DNA from: Cupriavidus sp. YR651
GTDB taxonomy: Bacteria; Pseudomonadota; Gammaproteobacteria; Burkholderiales; Burkholderiaceae
Direction of reading: 5' to 3'
Length of the DNA: 64,000 nt
NCBI RefSeq assembly: GCF_900101625.1
Contig: NZ_FMYZ01000010.1
Span: 62,001 to 126,000, forward strand
In this document: in pieces, positions 50,786 through 59,899 of the stretch
Layout: the number at the start of each line of letters is the position of its first letter
Numbering within the stretch: the stretch's first letter is position 1
The notes under the pieces: model-generated
The model's input: the letters and a program-made list of their open reading frames with translations, nothing else
The model's database searches: none
Told to the model about the DNA's origin: nothing
Program-made: the position numbers and the translations under genes

Positions 50786-52416
50786 TGGCAACGCTCAGAA
50801 AAGGTCAGGGCTTGCGCCAGTCGATGGCGTGGCTCCACACATGGTCCGGCTTGCTGGTCTGCTGGGTACTGTTCCTCGTGTTTTGCGGCGGCACTGCCAG
50901 CTACGTCAAGGAAGAGATCACCCTCTGGATGAAGCCGGAGCTGCACGCATCGCTGAACGAACACGTGCCCGCGACCGACGCCGCGCGACGGGCGATGGAT
51001 TTCCTGCAGCGTCAGGCGCCCGATGCCGAGCGCTGGTTCATCACGCTTCCCGACGACCGCCGGCCGACGATTTCGGTGTTCTGGCTGCGCCAGCCCCGTG
51101 CGGCTGACGCGGGCAAGGGCAATCGCGCCCGGCTGGAATCGCGCACGCTCGATGCCGCTACTGGCAATCCCGTGCCCGGCGCGCGCGATACCCGCGGCGG
51201 CGAGTTTCTCTACCGCCTGCACTTCGACCTGCACTACATGCCCGCGATCTGGGCACGCTGGATCATCGGCATCTGCACGATGTTCATGTTCGTGGCCATC
51301 ATCAGCGGCGTGATCACGCATCGGCGGATCTTTGCGGACTTCTTCACCTTCCGTGCGCGCAAGGGCCAGCGCTCCTGGCTGGACGCGCACAATGCCACGG
51401 CCGTGCTGGCGTTGCCGTTCCACCTGATGATCACCTACACGGGGCTGGTCACACTGCTGTTCCTGTACATGCCGTGGGGCATCCAGGCCGTCTACAACGG
51501 CGACGAGAAGGCGTTCAACGCGGAGCTGGCCGCCCGGGCGCCCCGCGTCAAGGCCGCCGACGTGACAGCACCGCTCGCTCCCCTGGGGCCGATGCTGACG
51601 CAGGCGGTGGCGCACTGGGATGGCACGTTGCCTGCGCGCATTGCGGTGGAACGGCCCAACGACGCCAATGCGATCGTCAGCCTCACGCGCGACGCGGGGC
51701 GCAACCTGACCGCGCAGCCGCCCACGATGGTGTTTTCGGGCACGACGGGAACGTTGCAAACCACGCTCGGCGATGACCCGGCCGCAGCCAGCGCCACCCG
51801 AGGCGTGATGGTCGGCCTGCATGTAGCGCATTTCGCGCCGCCGTTACTGCGCGCGCTGCTCTTCCTGTCCGGGCTGGCCGGTTGTCTGATGGTCGCCACC
51901 GGGGCGTTGCTCTGGGCGGTCAAGACACGGCAGTCCCATGCCCGCACGATCGCCATCACGGGGCGCACCCCGTTCGGTCTGCGGTTGGTGGAGAGCCTCA
52001 ATCTCGGCGTCATCGCCGGAGTGCCGATCGCATTCGCCGCCTACTTCTGGGCCAATCGGCTGCTGCCGACTGATATGGCCCACCGTTCCGACATGGAAAT
52101 CCGCGCGTTCTTCGCGGCCTGGGTGGTCGTGGCGCTGCTCGCGCAATGGCGGCCGACGCGTGCGATGTGGCGCGGATGGCTGTGGATGGCGGCCGCGCTG
52201 TTTGCCGGCTTGCCGGGGCTGAATGCACTCACCACGACGTCGCACCTCGGCGTGACGCTGGTCCACGGGCCGGCTGTCGTGGCGGGCTTCGACCTCACGG
52301 TGCTGGCGCTCGGTATCGGATTTGGCGCTGCCGCGTGGATGCTGGGACGGCCGCACGGGATGCGGCGCACCAGCGGCGCAGCGCGCGCGGCGGGCGGCGT
52401 GGGAGAAATGTCGTGA
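50785..52416 (+). CDS. PepSY-associated TM protein, candidate ferric-siderophore reductase
   Basis: A 543-aa inner-membrane protein. The N-terminal helix with WLHTWSGLLVCWVLFLVFCGG is typical of PepSY_TM proteins. A periplasmic domain, further helices with LHFDLHYMPAIWARWIIGI, LDAHNATAVLALPFHLMITYTG and a C-terminal helical bundle follow. The conserved His residues in the helices could bind haem. FoxB/PiuB-like members reduce iron from siderophores in the periplasm. Its place between DUF3649 and DUF3325 genes and a TonB receptor supports this role. Confidence 0.87.
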   Translation: MATLRKGQGLRQSMAWLHTWSGLLVCWVLFLVFCGGTASYVKEEITLWMKPELHASLNEHVPATDAARRAMDFLQRQAPDAERWFITLPDDRRPTISVFWLRQPRAADAGKGNRARLESRTLDAATGNPVPGARDTRGGEFLYRLHFDLHYMPAIWARWIIGICTMFMFVAIISGVITHRRIFADFFTFRARKGQRSWLDAHNATAVLALPFHLMITYTGLVTLLFLYMPWGIQAVYNGDEKAFNAELAARAPRVKAADVTAPLAPLGPMLTQAVAHWDGTLPARIAVERPNDANAIVSLTRDAGRNLTAQPPTMVFSGTTGTLQTTLGDDPAAASATRGVMVGLHVAHFAPPLLRALLFLSGLAGCLMVATGALLWAVKTRQSHARTIAITGRTPFGLRLVESLNLGVIAGVPIAFAAYFWANRLLPTDMAHRSDMEIRAFFAAWVVVALLAQWRPTRAMWRGWLWMAAALFAGLPGLNALTTTSHLGVTLVHGPAVVAGFDLTVLALGIGFGAAAWMLGRPHGMRRTSGAARAAGGVGEMS

Positions 52417-52778
52417 CGAGCCTCGCGATGTGGCCAGTCGGCCTGGCCGGCCTCGGCTTTGCGCTCGGCGGATTTACCTGGCTGGCGCAGACGATCGAGC
52501 GACATCACGCCGATCGCTTCGGACGCGGCACATCGCCATCTGCGCAACGCATGCGGCGGCTCCGGCTGCAAGGGTGGGGCGCGCTGGGCCTGGCGTTGGC
52601 TGCCTGCGTCGCGGCGCAGGGCTGGGTGTTCGGCATCCTCTATTGGGCGGGACTGCTCACCGTGAGCGCGTTTGCCGTAGTGGGCGCGTTCGCGTGGGCC
52701 CCGCGCGCCACGAGCCGGATCGCGGCAGCGTCGATTGGCATTGGCGTCTTCGCATCGGCCGTTTTCATGCAGTGGTAG
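52413..52778 (+). CDS. DUF3325 membrane protein
   Basis: A 121-aa protein starting at GTG with a 4-nt overlap to the PepSY gene (GTGA). Four hydrophobic helices are visible, with LGFALGGFTWLAQTIERHH at the start. DUF3325 proteins are companions of PepSY and TonB-receptor genes in iron operons. Function unknown; a partner of the reductase is a fair guess. Confidence 0.82.
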   Translation: MTSLAMWPVGLAGLGFALGGFTWLAQTIERHHADRFGRGTSPSAQRMRRLRLQGWGALGLALAACVAAQGWVFGILYWAGLLTVSAFAVVGAFAWAPRATSRIAAASIGIGVFASAVFMQW

Positions 52779-52893
52779 TGCAGTACCCGAGCCGCGCCTG
52801 CAGAGCGCGGCCGGCATCAACGGACACGGGTCAGTCCATACCCGCGGCAGTCAACCTGCTTCGCGGGTCATTCATCATTCAGGGAGTTTTACG

Positions 52894-55098
52894 TTGTCTT
52901 CCGCAGCATCTCGCGCTTTCTTGTGCACTCGCGCGCGCACATCACAATCCCCATCCACCAGACTTCGCCGCATGGTCGCGGTATTGGCCGCCGCTGGCGC
53001 GCTACCGTCGCTGGCATTCGCCCAGGAAGCTGCCACGCCGGCTGAAGCCACCAGCTTGCCGGCCGTGACCGTGCGCGGCGAAGCCACGCCGGACCAGTCG
53101 CCGCCTCCCTACGCCGGCGGCCAGGTGGCCCGAGGTGGCCGGCTTGGCGTCCTGGGCAACCAGGACATGATGGATGTGCCGTTCAGCATCACGTCCTATA
53201 CAGCCAAGACGATGCAGGACCAGCAGGCGCACAGCATTGCCGACGTGCTGGCCAATGATCCGGGCGTACGCAGCAGCTATGGCTTTGGCAATTTCTCCGA
53301 GACGTTCGTGGTGCGCGGCTTCCCGCTCTCGGGCGATGACGTCGGCTACAACGGCCTGTTCGGCATCGCGCCGCGCCAGCTGGTGGCGGTGGAAGGCCTG
53401 GAACGCGTGGAGATATTCAAGGGCGCCAGCGCATTCCTGACCGGCGTGTCGCCGGGTGGCTCCGGCATTGGGGGCGGTATCAACCTGGTGCCGAAATATG
53501 CAACCGCTGCGCCGATCACGCAGGCGACGATCGACTATACGAGCGACGCCCAGGTTGGCGGCCACGTGGACATCGGCCGCCGTTTTGGCAACGCCAAGGA
53601 GTTCGGCATCCGGGTCAACGCGCTGGCGCGCGGGGGCGAGTCGTCGATCGACAAGGAAGACCGGCAGCAGCGACTGTTCACGCTCGGCCTGGACTACCAG
53701 GGTGAGTCGTTCCGCATCAACGGTGACTTTGGCTACCAGAAGCAGGCCGTGAACCAGGGACGTGGCCCGGTGCAACTTACGTCGACGGCGACAGCGCTGC
53801 CGCCCGTGCCGTCATCGACCACGAACTTCGCCCAGCCGTGGACGAACTCGATGCTCGAAGACACGTACGGCACGGTGCGCGCCGAGTACGACATCACGAA
53901 GAACTGGACAACATTCGCCGCGTTTGGCGCGCACCATACCAACGAGTTCGGCAACTATGGCGGCGCCACGGTGGGCAACGACGGATTCGGCACCTCATCG
54001 CGCCTGACCGTGCCGTTCAAGCAGGATACGTATACCGGCGAAGTCGGCGTGCGCGGCAAGTTTGCCACCGGCCCGGTCAAACACGCCGTCAGCCTGAGCT
54101 GGTCCGGATTACAGTCGCAGAAGCGCACGGCCTATGAGCTTTCCCGCAGCTATGCCACCAACCTCTACGATGCGCCGGAGGTGCCGCGTCCCGCTACCTT
54201 CCTTACCGGCAACAGCATGACCGACCCGGCCGTCACCGGCCGCACGAACCTCAACGGTGTATCGATCGCGGACACGCTGTCGTTCCTCGATGACCGCGTG
54301 CTGCTGACCGGCGGCGTGCGCCGCCAGAACATCGGCGTGCGCGGCTACGGCTATAACAACGGCCCAGTGACCTACTACAGCGAGGCCGCCACGTCGCCGG
54401 TGTTCGGCCTGGTGGTCAAGCCGCTGCAGAGCGTGTCGGTCTACTACAACCACATCGAAGGGCTCGCGCAGGGCCCGACGCCGCCGACCCGTGCGATCAA
54501 CCGCGACGAGGTGTTTCCGCCGATCAAGTCCAAGCAGAACGAAGCCGGCGTGAAGTATGACGCTGGCACGTTCGGCACGACGCTGGCCATCTACGAAATC
54601 AAGCAGCCTACCGGCGTGACGCAGAACGATGTGTTCAGGGTCGCGGGCGAGCAACGCAACCGCGGCGTGGAGTTCAGCCTGTTCGGCGAGCCGATGCGCG
54701 GCGTGCGCCTGCTGGGCGGCGTCGCGTATATCGACACCAAGGTGTCGAACACCGGCGATGCGAACACCGAAGGCAAGCAAGCGGTGGGTGTGCCCAACTA
54801 CACGCTGAACCTGGGTGCCGAATATGACCTGCCGTTTGTGCCGGGTTTGACGGTGTCCGGCCGCTATCTGCAGACCGGCCGGCAGCAGGTCAACGCGACC
54901 AACACGATCAGCGTGCCGTCGTGGAACCGCTTCGACCTGGGCGCGCGCTATGCCTTCAAGGCGGCGCAGCAGCGCTATACGGTCCGGGCGTTGGTCGAAA
55001 ACCTGGGCAACAAGGACTATTGGTCGTCCGCATACGGTGGCTACCTGGTCCAGGGCGCGCCGCGCACGTTCAAGGTGGCGATGACGGTCGACTATTGA
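52894..55098 (+). CDS. TonB-dependent siderophore receptor
   Basis: A 734-aa outer-membrane receptor. The start is taken as TTG at 52894 behind AGGGAG; an ATG at 52972 would shorten the signal region. The signal peptide ends AFA-QEA. The TonB box region is LPAVTVRG. The plug domain contains ADVLANDPGVRSSYG, FVVRGFPLSGDD and VEIFKGASAFLTGVSPGGSG in separate parts. The barrel ends with RTFKVAMTVDY, with the usual terminal aromatic. It imports a ferric siderophore, probably a hydroxamate or similar, with energy from TonB. Last gene of the Fur-regulated operon. Confidence 0.92.
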   Translation: MSSAASRAFLCTRARTSQSPSTRLRRMVAVLAAAGALPSLAFAQEAATPAEATSLPAVTVRGEATPDQSPPPYAGGQVARGGRLGVLGNQDMMDVPFSITSYTAKTMQDQQAHSIADVLANDPGVRSSYGFGNFSETFVVRGFPLSGDDVGYNGLFGIAPRQLVAVEGLERVEIFKGASAFLTGVSPGGSGIGGGINLVPKYATAAPITQATIDYTSDAQVGGHVDIGRRFGNAKEFGIRVNALARGGESSIDKEDRQQRLFTLGLDYQGESFRINGDFGYQKQAVNQGRGPVQLTSTATALPPVPSSTTNFAQPWTNSMLEDTYGTVRAEYDITKNWTTFAAFGAHHTNEFGNYGGATVGNDGFGTSSRLTVPFKQDTYTGEVGVRGKFATGPVKHAVSLSWSGLQSQKRTAYELSRSYATNLYDAPEVPRPATFLTGNSMTDPAVTGRTNLNGVSIADTLSFLDDRVLLTGGVRRQNIGVRGYGYNNGPVTYYSEAATSPVFGLVVKPLQSVSVYYNHIEGLAQGPTPPTRAINRDEVFPPIKSKQNEAGVKYDAGTFGTTLAIYEIKQPTGVTQNDVFRVAGEQRNRGVEFSLFGEPMRGVRLLGGVAYIDTKVSNTGDANTEGKQAVGVPNYTLNLGAEYDLPFVPGLTVSGRYLQTGRQQVNATNTISVPSWNRFDLGARYAFKAAQQRYTVRALVENLGNKDYWSSAYGGYLVQGAPRTFKVAMTVDY

Positions 55099-55109
55099 CG
55101 TCAGCCTGA

Positions 55110-55137
55110 CGGGCATTGTCAGGCATGACGATGCCCG
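55110..55137. terminator. Hairpin between the convergent receptor and AraC genes
   Basis: CGGGCAT and ATGCCCG form the outer stem, and GTCA/TGAC an inner stem with loop GGCA. It lies 11 nt after the receptor stop and just past the AraC stop. Confidence 0.65.
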
Positions 55138-55138
55138 C

Positions 55139-56014
55139 TTAGCGCGCCTCCCGGACTTCGACGTCGCGCAACCAGTCGCGCGGCGACTGTCCCACCTTGG
55201 CCAGGAAGACCCGCGATAATGCCGACGCATTGGCATACCCCAGTTCGTCGGCCATCAGCTTGATCGGTACGCCCGCGCGCAGCTTCGACTGCGCCAGGCT
55301 CACGCGCCAGTCGGCCAGATAGTCGGCGGGCGTCTGGCCGACGATATCGCGAAATGCTGCCGCAAAGGCGCTGCGCGACATGCCGGCGCAAGAGGCCATG
55401 TTCTCAAGATTCCACGCATCGCCAGGCGACTCATGGATGGCCACCAGCACGCGGGCGAGTCGCGGATCGGACATCCCTGTAATCAGCCCGGGCTGGATGC
55501 CGGCCTGGTCCGGATGGTCCAGCAGCCAGCGCAACAACTGGATGACCACCACCTCGAACAGCCGGTCCGCCAGCAGCCGCTGGCCGCAGCGCACGCGTTC
55601 CGTTTCGGCGAAAAGCAGCGCCAGCGCGGGATCGAGACCTTCCACACGCGCCAGGGGCAGCACAATCAGCGGCGGCAATGCGCGGGCGATCGGATTCATC
55701 GCACCGCCATCGAAATCGAGCGTAGCGCACGTGAACTGTGAGCCGTCGAGCGGTGGGTTGTGGAACATGTGGACCGTCTGGCGCGGGTAGAACAGCAGCG
55801 TCGGTTCATCGATCCGCAAGCGTCGCGGCAGTGCGCGCGAGGCGTGCGTGACCTCCATCTGGCCTTCACGCAGGACGTGGAGGAAGCCCCGGCCTTCCTC
55901 GTCGAACCGGGTGACGCCACAGAGCGGGCCCGCATGGAACAGGTGGGCTCGAATGCGAAAGCGCTCGAGCAGTGCGGACAAGCGATCGGGCGGCGGCCCG
56001 GCGGTCGGCGGCAT
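55139..56014 (-). CDS. AraC-family transcriptional regulator with N-terminal cupin
   Basis: A 291-aa regulator. A cupin-type effector domain (about 15-180) is followed by two HTH motifs (about 190-285): NLENMASCAGMSRSAFAAAF and PIKLMADELGYANASALSRVF. The effector is unknown. It is divergent from an AhpD-like gene, its most likely target, and convergent with the siderophore receptor. Confidence 0.92.
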   Translation of the reverse strand: MPPTAGPPPDRLSALLERFRIRAHLFHAGPLCGVTRFDEEGRGFLHVLREGQMEVTHASRALPRRLRIDEPTLLFYPRQTVHMFHNPPLDGSQFTCATLDFDGGAMNPIARALPPLIVLPLARVEGLDPALALLFAETERVRCGQRLLADRLFEVVVIQLLRWLLDHPDQAGIQPGLITGMSDPRLARVLVAIHESPGDAWNLENMASCAGMSRSAFAAAFRDIVGQTPADYLADWRVSLAQSKLRAGVPIKLMADELGYANASALSRVFLAKVGQSPRDWLRDVEVREAR

Positions 56015-56169
56015 GGTCTGGATGAATGGGTATGTTTGGTGGATGAATTGTATCCTTCCGTGCGGTGTTCGCGACGATAGTGGATTCCAAGGGCAGTGGC
56101 CTCATGCACCACGCCAACGCCCGAAACCCAATCCGGCTTTTCGCCTGACACCAGTAGAAGGAGTTCATC

Positions 56170-56715
56170 ATGACCGCACGCGTACCCCTGCATAGTGCCG
56201 AGACCGCCCCGGCTGGCAGCGCTGCTGCCCTTGGCCAGATCCAGGCCGCCTTCGGCACCACGCCGAACATGTTCCGCGCTGTCGCCAATTCACCCGTCGC
56301 ACTGCAATCCATGTGGGGATCGTTTGGCGCGCTGGGTGGTGGCGTGATCCCTGCCCAACTGGGCGAGAAGATCGCCGTGGCCATTGCCGATCGAAATCGC
56401 TGCGAATATTGCCTGGCCGCGCATACGGCGCTGGGCCGCAAGGCGGGCGCATCGGCAGAGGCGATGGCGGCGGCACAGGCCGGCCGTTCCGACGACCCGA
56501 AGACGGCTGCGGCCATCACGTTTGCGCTGAAGGTGGTCAACAATCGCGGTCAGCTTGGCGAAAGCGATGTCGCTCAATTGCGCGCCGTCGGATTTGGTGA
56601 CGAGGAGATTGTCGAGATCCTGGCGCACGTGGCGCTGAACCTGTTCACCAACTACGTCAACGTGGCGTTCCACGTACCGGTGGATTTTCCTGGCGTGAAG
56701 CTGAATCCCCGCTGA
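56170..56715 (+). CDS. Carboxymuconolactone decarboxylase family protein (AhpD-like)
   Basis: A 181-aa protein with the redox motif RCEYCLAAHT (CxxC with His three residues on) and the helical CMD fold. Such AhpD-like proteins act as disulfide reductants or peroxidases. AGAAGGAG precedes the start. Divergent from the AraC regulator. The 3' end shows weak 12-bp repetition (GATCTCGCGC at 56715 and 56748). Confidence 0.9.
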   Translation: MTARVPLHSAETAPAGSAAALGQIQAAFGTTPNMFRAVANSPVALQSMWGSFGALGGGVIPAQLGEKIAVAIADRNRCEYCLAAHTALGRKAGASAEAMAAAQAGRSDDPKTAAAITFALKVVNNRGQLGESDVAQLRAVGFGDEEIVEILAHVALNLFTNYVNVAFHVPVDFPGVKLNPR

Positions 56716-56792
56716 TCTCGCGCCGATCCTGCGCGCATCCTGATGGGATCTCGCGCGGAACCTGTGCCGTTGACCGTTGACGCACCCATGAA

Positions 56793-56824
56793 AAATGGCC
56801 GCGAATCATTGCGGCCATTTTCTT
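56793..56824. terminator. Bidirectional terminator
   Basis: AAATGGCCGC and GCGGCCATTT enclose GAATCATT, with A residues on the left and TCTTT on the right, between convergent genes. Confidence 0.85.
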
Positions 56825-56845
56825 TCAACGGAAGGCTAGGGGGGC

Positions 56846-57496
56846 TCAGGCGTGGATCACTGCCGGTCGGAGGCTCTGTCCGGTCAGGCTGGCCACGGCG
56901 ACGGCCATCGCCTGCTCGCGTGCCTCGGCTGCGGCCGGGGCGGGCATGAAGCGCTCCGGGGCCTCGCGTGCCAGTTGCTGCAGGTGGCGCAGCTTGGCCT
57001 TCAGGCCAGGCTCGACGCGCGAATCCGGCGTCACCGTGGATGGGCACGCGACACCGAGGATGTCCAGTGCCTGGCGGAAGTTGGTCACCGTGAGGCCTTC
57101 CGCGGGATCGACGCTCACCAGGTGCGCGCGCTGCGTCGCGCTCATCGTCTCGGGGGCTGCCGTGGACAGGATCACCCAGGCGCCCGGCGCGGTGCGTTGC
57201 GTGAACCAGGCGTCGATCTCGGCGCCGTGTCCACCCGCCACGCGCGGGGTCATGCCTTCGACCTGCAGGTCCAGTTGCTGGAAGATCGCCGCCGGCGTGC
57301 CGCGTCGCCATGCATCCGACACCACCACGCGGGCCCCGGCGATGCCGAACAGGCGGCGCAGGAAGCCAAGCGCGATGGGATCGAAGAACCTGACATCCCG
57401 CAGGGTTCCCGTGTTTGGCATACCGCCCAGGCGGGCAGCGGAGCGGTCCGAATACAGGACGCCGGGTACGTCCAGCATGATGAGGCGTTCAGACAT
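56846..57496 (-). CDS. HAD-like protein of the Swiss-army-knife RNA-repair type, catalytic motifs altered
   Basis: A 216-aa protein. The opening LIMLDVPGVLYSDR aligns with the HAD motif DxDGVL but has Pro in place of the second Asp. VVVSDAWRRG matches the second motif. GMTPRVAGGHGAEIDAWF matches the HAD_SAK middle part. In the acidic motif the usual Asp pair after WVIL is replaced by Ser-Thr. HLVSVDPAEGLT matches the C-terminal part. The fold is likely kept, but phosphatase activity is doubtful. Role unknown. It is convergent with the AhpD-like gene. Confidence 0.72.
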   Translation of the reverse strand: MSERLIMLDVPGVLYSDRSAARLGGMPNTGTLRDVRFFDPIALGFLRRLFGIAGARVVVSDAWRRGTPAAIFQQLDLQVEGMTPRVAGGHGAEIDAWFTQRTAPGAWVILSTAAPETMSATQRAHLVSVDPAEGLTVTNFRQALDILGVACPSTVTPDSRVEPGLKAKLRHLQQLAREAPERFMPAPAAAEAREQAMAVAVASLTGQSLRPAVIHA

Positions 57497-57823
57497 GATT
57501 TCCTGTGGTGGTCAGTCGCTGTTTGGATGAGACAAGCGTACTCGGCTATGACGTGCCAGAGGCGACACAAAATGTGCGTAAGTGCAACAGTTCTGTAACT
57601 TGGTCGCTCAACTCGTAAATGCCGGTTACCCCTCGATGTCAATTGTTTCGGGCCGACACACCTGCGTTCGGACTGCTGCGAACCAGGCGCGGGAAACTGG
57701 CCAAATTGCGGGCCACACAATGGGCCAATGCAGGAGAAAACGGGGCGCGAGGCCCCTCGGTTGACAAGCAGACAATTAGGGAATTTACGGACAGGGCGAT
57801 GGGGACCGCCAACCAGCGCCGGC
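57497..57823. other. Intergenic stretch, no gene seen
   Basis: About 330 bases between two minus-strand genes. The part near 57520-57600 should hold the promoter of the HAD-like gene. I see no open frame with coding character, no RNA and no strong hairpin. Confidence 0.4.
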
Positions 57824-58027
57824 TCAGCGCTTCTTCAAAAGTTGCATTTCGAAATGCTCAAAAACCTGCTGGCAGGATTCGTTGCAGAACAACATGCCGT
57901 CGGACAGCGGCGCCTCACAGGCGTGGCAACTGCCACATGGCCTGAGGCGCGGCGCCCAGTCCCTGCCGTCCGCCTCGAAGTCGTTCTGGAACGATGTGTC
58001 GTCTTGCACTGCCTTGCGTAGCGGCAT
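57824..58027 (-). CDS. Small four-cysteine zinc-ribbon-like protein
   Basis: A 67-aa protein, start at 58027 behind GAGG. The C-terminal half holds CGSCHACEAPLSDGMLFC and then CQQVF, so at least four Cys in CxxC / CxxxC pairs can bind one zinc. The N-terminal half is polar and charged. I do not recognise a named family. It may be a small adaptor or regulator. Confidence 0.75.
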   Translation of the reverse strand: MPLRKAVQDDTSFQNDFEADGRDWAPRLRPCGSCHACEAPLSDGMLFCNESCQQVFEHFEMQLLKKR

Positions 58028-58189
58028 GCGCGGTCCTCGCTTCCTTGTCCAAGAGTCGTCCCAGGATGTCCCCAGGTCGCCCCAAGGGAGTGTCACCGCC
58101 CAGCCGTCAGCGGTAGCTGAGCAGTGATGCTACGGGCACGGGTGGGCGCGGACAAATCGGAATATCCCGATTTACGGCAGCGACGTCCA

Positions 58190-58224
58190 AAAACTGAAGC
58201 CGCAGCGTACGACACTGCGGCTTC
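58190..58224 (-). terminator. Rho-independent terminator of the chemoreceptor gene
   Basis: GAAGCCGCAG (58196-58205) and CTGCGGCTTC (58215-58224) form a 10-bp stem. On the minus strand it is followed by AGTTTTTGG. A second small hairpin (AAATCGG / CCGATTT) follows. Confidence 0.8.
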
Positions 58225-58275
58225 GGCCTGGGCGGAATTGGCGGGGACGGAAGAAGCGGGGGCGAGCGCCCGCCG

Positions 58276-58299
58276 CGGTCAGACGGTCAGACGGTCAGA
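58276..58299 (-). repeat. Three exact 8-bp units over the chemoreceptor stop
   Basis: On the minus strand TCTGACCG is repeated three times from 58299 to 58276. The first copy contains the TGA stop codon (58297-58295). Confidence 0.88.
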
Positions 58300-59899
58300 A
58301 GTGGAAGCGTGCGACGTCCGATTCCAGCGCGGCCGCCTGGCTGTCCAGCCGCGCGGCCTGGGTGGTGACGGCCTCCACCAGCGCGCCATTCTGGGCGCTG
58401 GTCTGCTCGAGCTGGCCCAATGCGTCGCCCACGGTGCGGATGCCCGCGGCCTGCTCATCGGCCAGCTCGCGCAATTGGCCGGCCAGCGCGTGACTGTGGT
58501 TCACGGCGGATTCGATGCCTTCCATCGCCGCCACCACGCGACTGCTCAGGCCGGCACTGCGTTCGATTTCCTTTGCGGCATCACCGACGATCCCGCCAAT
58601 CTCGCGCGCCGCATTGGCACTGCGTTGCGCCAGGGCGCGCACCTCCTGCGCCACCACGGCGAACCCGCGCCCGGCGACACCCGCGCGCGCAGCTTCCACG
58701 GCGGCATTCAGGGCGAGGATGTTGGTTTGAAACGCAATGCTCTCGATGACCGAGACAATCTCGGAGATGTTGCGCGAATGGCCGTGTACGTTGGCCATGG
58801 CGCCGCTCATGTCGCGCACCACGGCCATGCCCGCACCGGTGGCTTCGCGGGCCTGGCTGGCCATCGCACTGGACTCGGTTGCTTGCGCGTGGGCCTGCTG
58901 GACCAGCGCGGTCAGCCGCGCCACGTTGTCCGCAGCCTCGGCCAGCGCGGAGGCCTGGCGGCCGGTGCGCGCGGCCAGTTCCTGGTTGCCCGATGCGATG
59001 CCGCTGCTGGCAGCGGTGATTTCGTGCGCGCAATCCTGGATGCGGGACAGGACGCCGGCCAGTTGATCGCGCATGCCCGCCAGGAAAAACAGCAGGCTGC
59101 CGTTGTCGTGCGCGCGCAGGGCAATGCTGGCGGTGAGGTCGCCGCTGGCGATGCGATCGGCGACGGCCGCGGCGTCACGGGGCTCGCCACCGAGCTCGCG
59201 GGTCAGGCCACGCGCGGCAAACCAGGCCAGCAGTGCGGCCGCAATGAAGCTGGCCACCAGCAGAGTCGCCATGACCGTCTGCGCGGTCACCTGGCTCGCC
59301 GCAACGCCCGCAACCGTGTCGGCGGCCTGACGCTCCAGCGCCTTGCGCGTGGTCTCCATGAGGGCGCCGAGCTTCTGCAGTTGTTCGCCGAGAAAATGGC
59401 CGTCCACGGAGACAGCGCTGTCGAACTGCAACGCATCGAGCGGCTGCTTTCGAATCAGGGCCACATAGGCGCTCATGAGTTCGCCAGCGGCTGCGCGCTC
59501 CTTGTGGAGCGCTTCCGCCTGGCGTGGTGCGGCTTGCCGCACGCCATCGACGGCCTGGTCGAGCTGGCGCAGCGCCTCCTGGATATCGTTGGCCGCGGTA
59601 TCGCGTTCACTGGAACTGGTGGCCAGCGTCAGGGCCAGTTGTGATTGCCCCAGCGTGGCCAGCGACGCCCGGGCCCGCTCGGCCGAAATCGCACCGCGCA
59701 TATCCCGCTGATACAGCGTATCGGTGTCCTGTTTGAGAGCGATGAGATTGACGATCCCGGTCAGGCCGACGATGGCCCCGAATCCGTAGATCAGGACGAA
59801 GGCGGCGGACAGCCGCACAACCAGCGGCAGGCGGGCCAGCTTGCGCCACGCCGACCCGGCTTGGGCACGCGGCAGATTGAGCTTGATGGCTTGCAACAC
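58295..59899 (-). CDS. Methyl-accepting chemotaxis protein
   Basis: About 534 aa, starting at GTG (59899) eight bases after GGAGGAG. An N-terminal membrane helix (about 25-50), a four-helix-bundle periplasmic domain, a second membrane helix (about 215-240), a HAMP-like linker and a signalling domain follow. The hairpin tip SIAFQTNILALNAAVEAARA is intact, followed by GRGFAVVAQEVRALAQRSA. It passes ligand signals to CheA/CheW. Ligand unknown. No che genes are nearby. Confidence 0.92.
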   Translation of the reverse strand: MLQAIKLNLPRAQAGSAWRKLARLPLVVRLSAAFVLIYGFGAIVGLTGIVNLIALKQDTDTLYQRDMRGAISAERARASLATLGQSQLALTLATSSSERDTAANDIQEALRQLDQAVDGVRQAAPRQAEALHKERAAAGELMSAYVALIRKQPLDALQFDSAVSVDGHFLGEQLQKLGALMETTRKALERQAADTVAGVAASQVTAQTVMATLLVASFIAAALLAWFAARGLTRELGGEPRDAAAVADRIASGDLTASIALRAHDNGSLLFFLAGMRDQLAGVLSRIQDCAHEITAASSGIASGNQELAARTGRQASALAEAADNVARLTALVQQAHAQATESSAMASQAREATGAGMAVVRDMSGAMANVHGHSRNISEIVSVIESIAFQTNILALNAAVEAARAGVAGRGFAVVAQEVRALAQRSANAAREIGGIVGDAAKEIERSAGLSSRVVAAMEGIESAVNHSHALAGQLRELADEQAAGIRTVGDALGQLEQTSAQNGALVEAVTTQAARLDSQAAALESDVARFHF

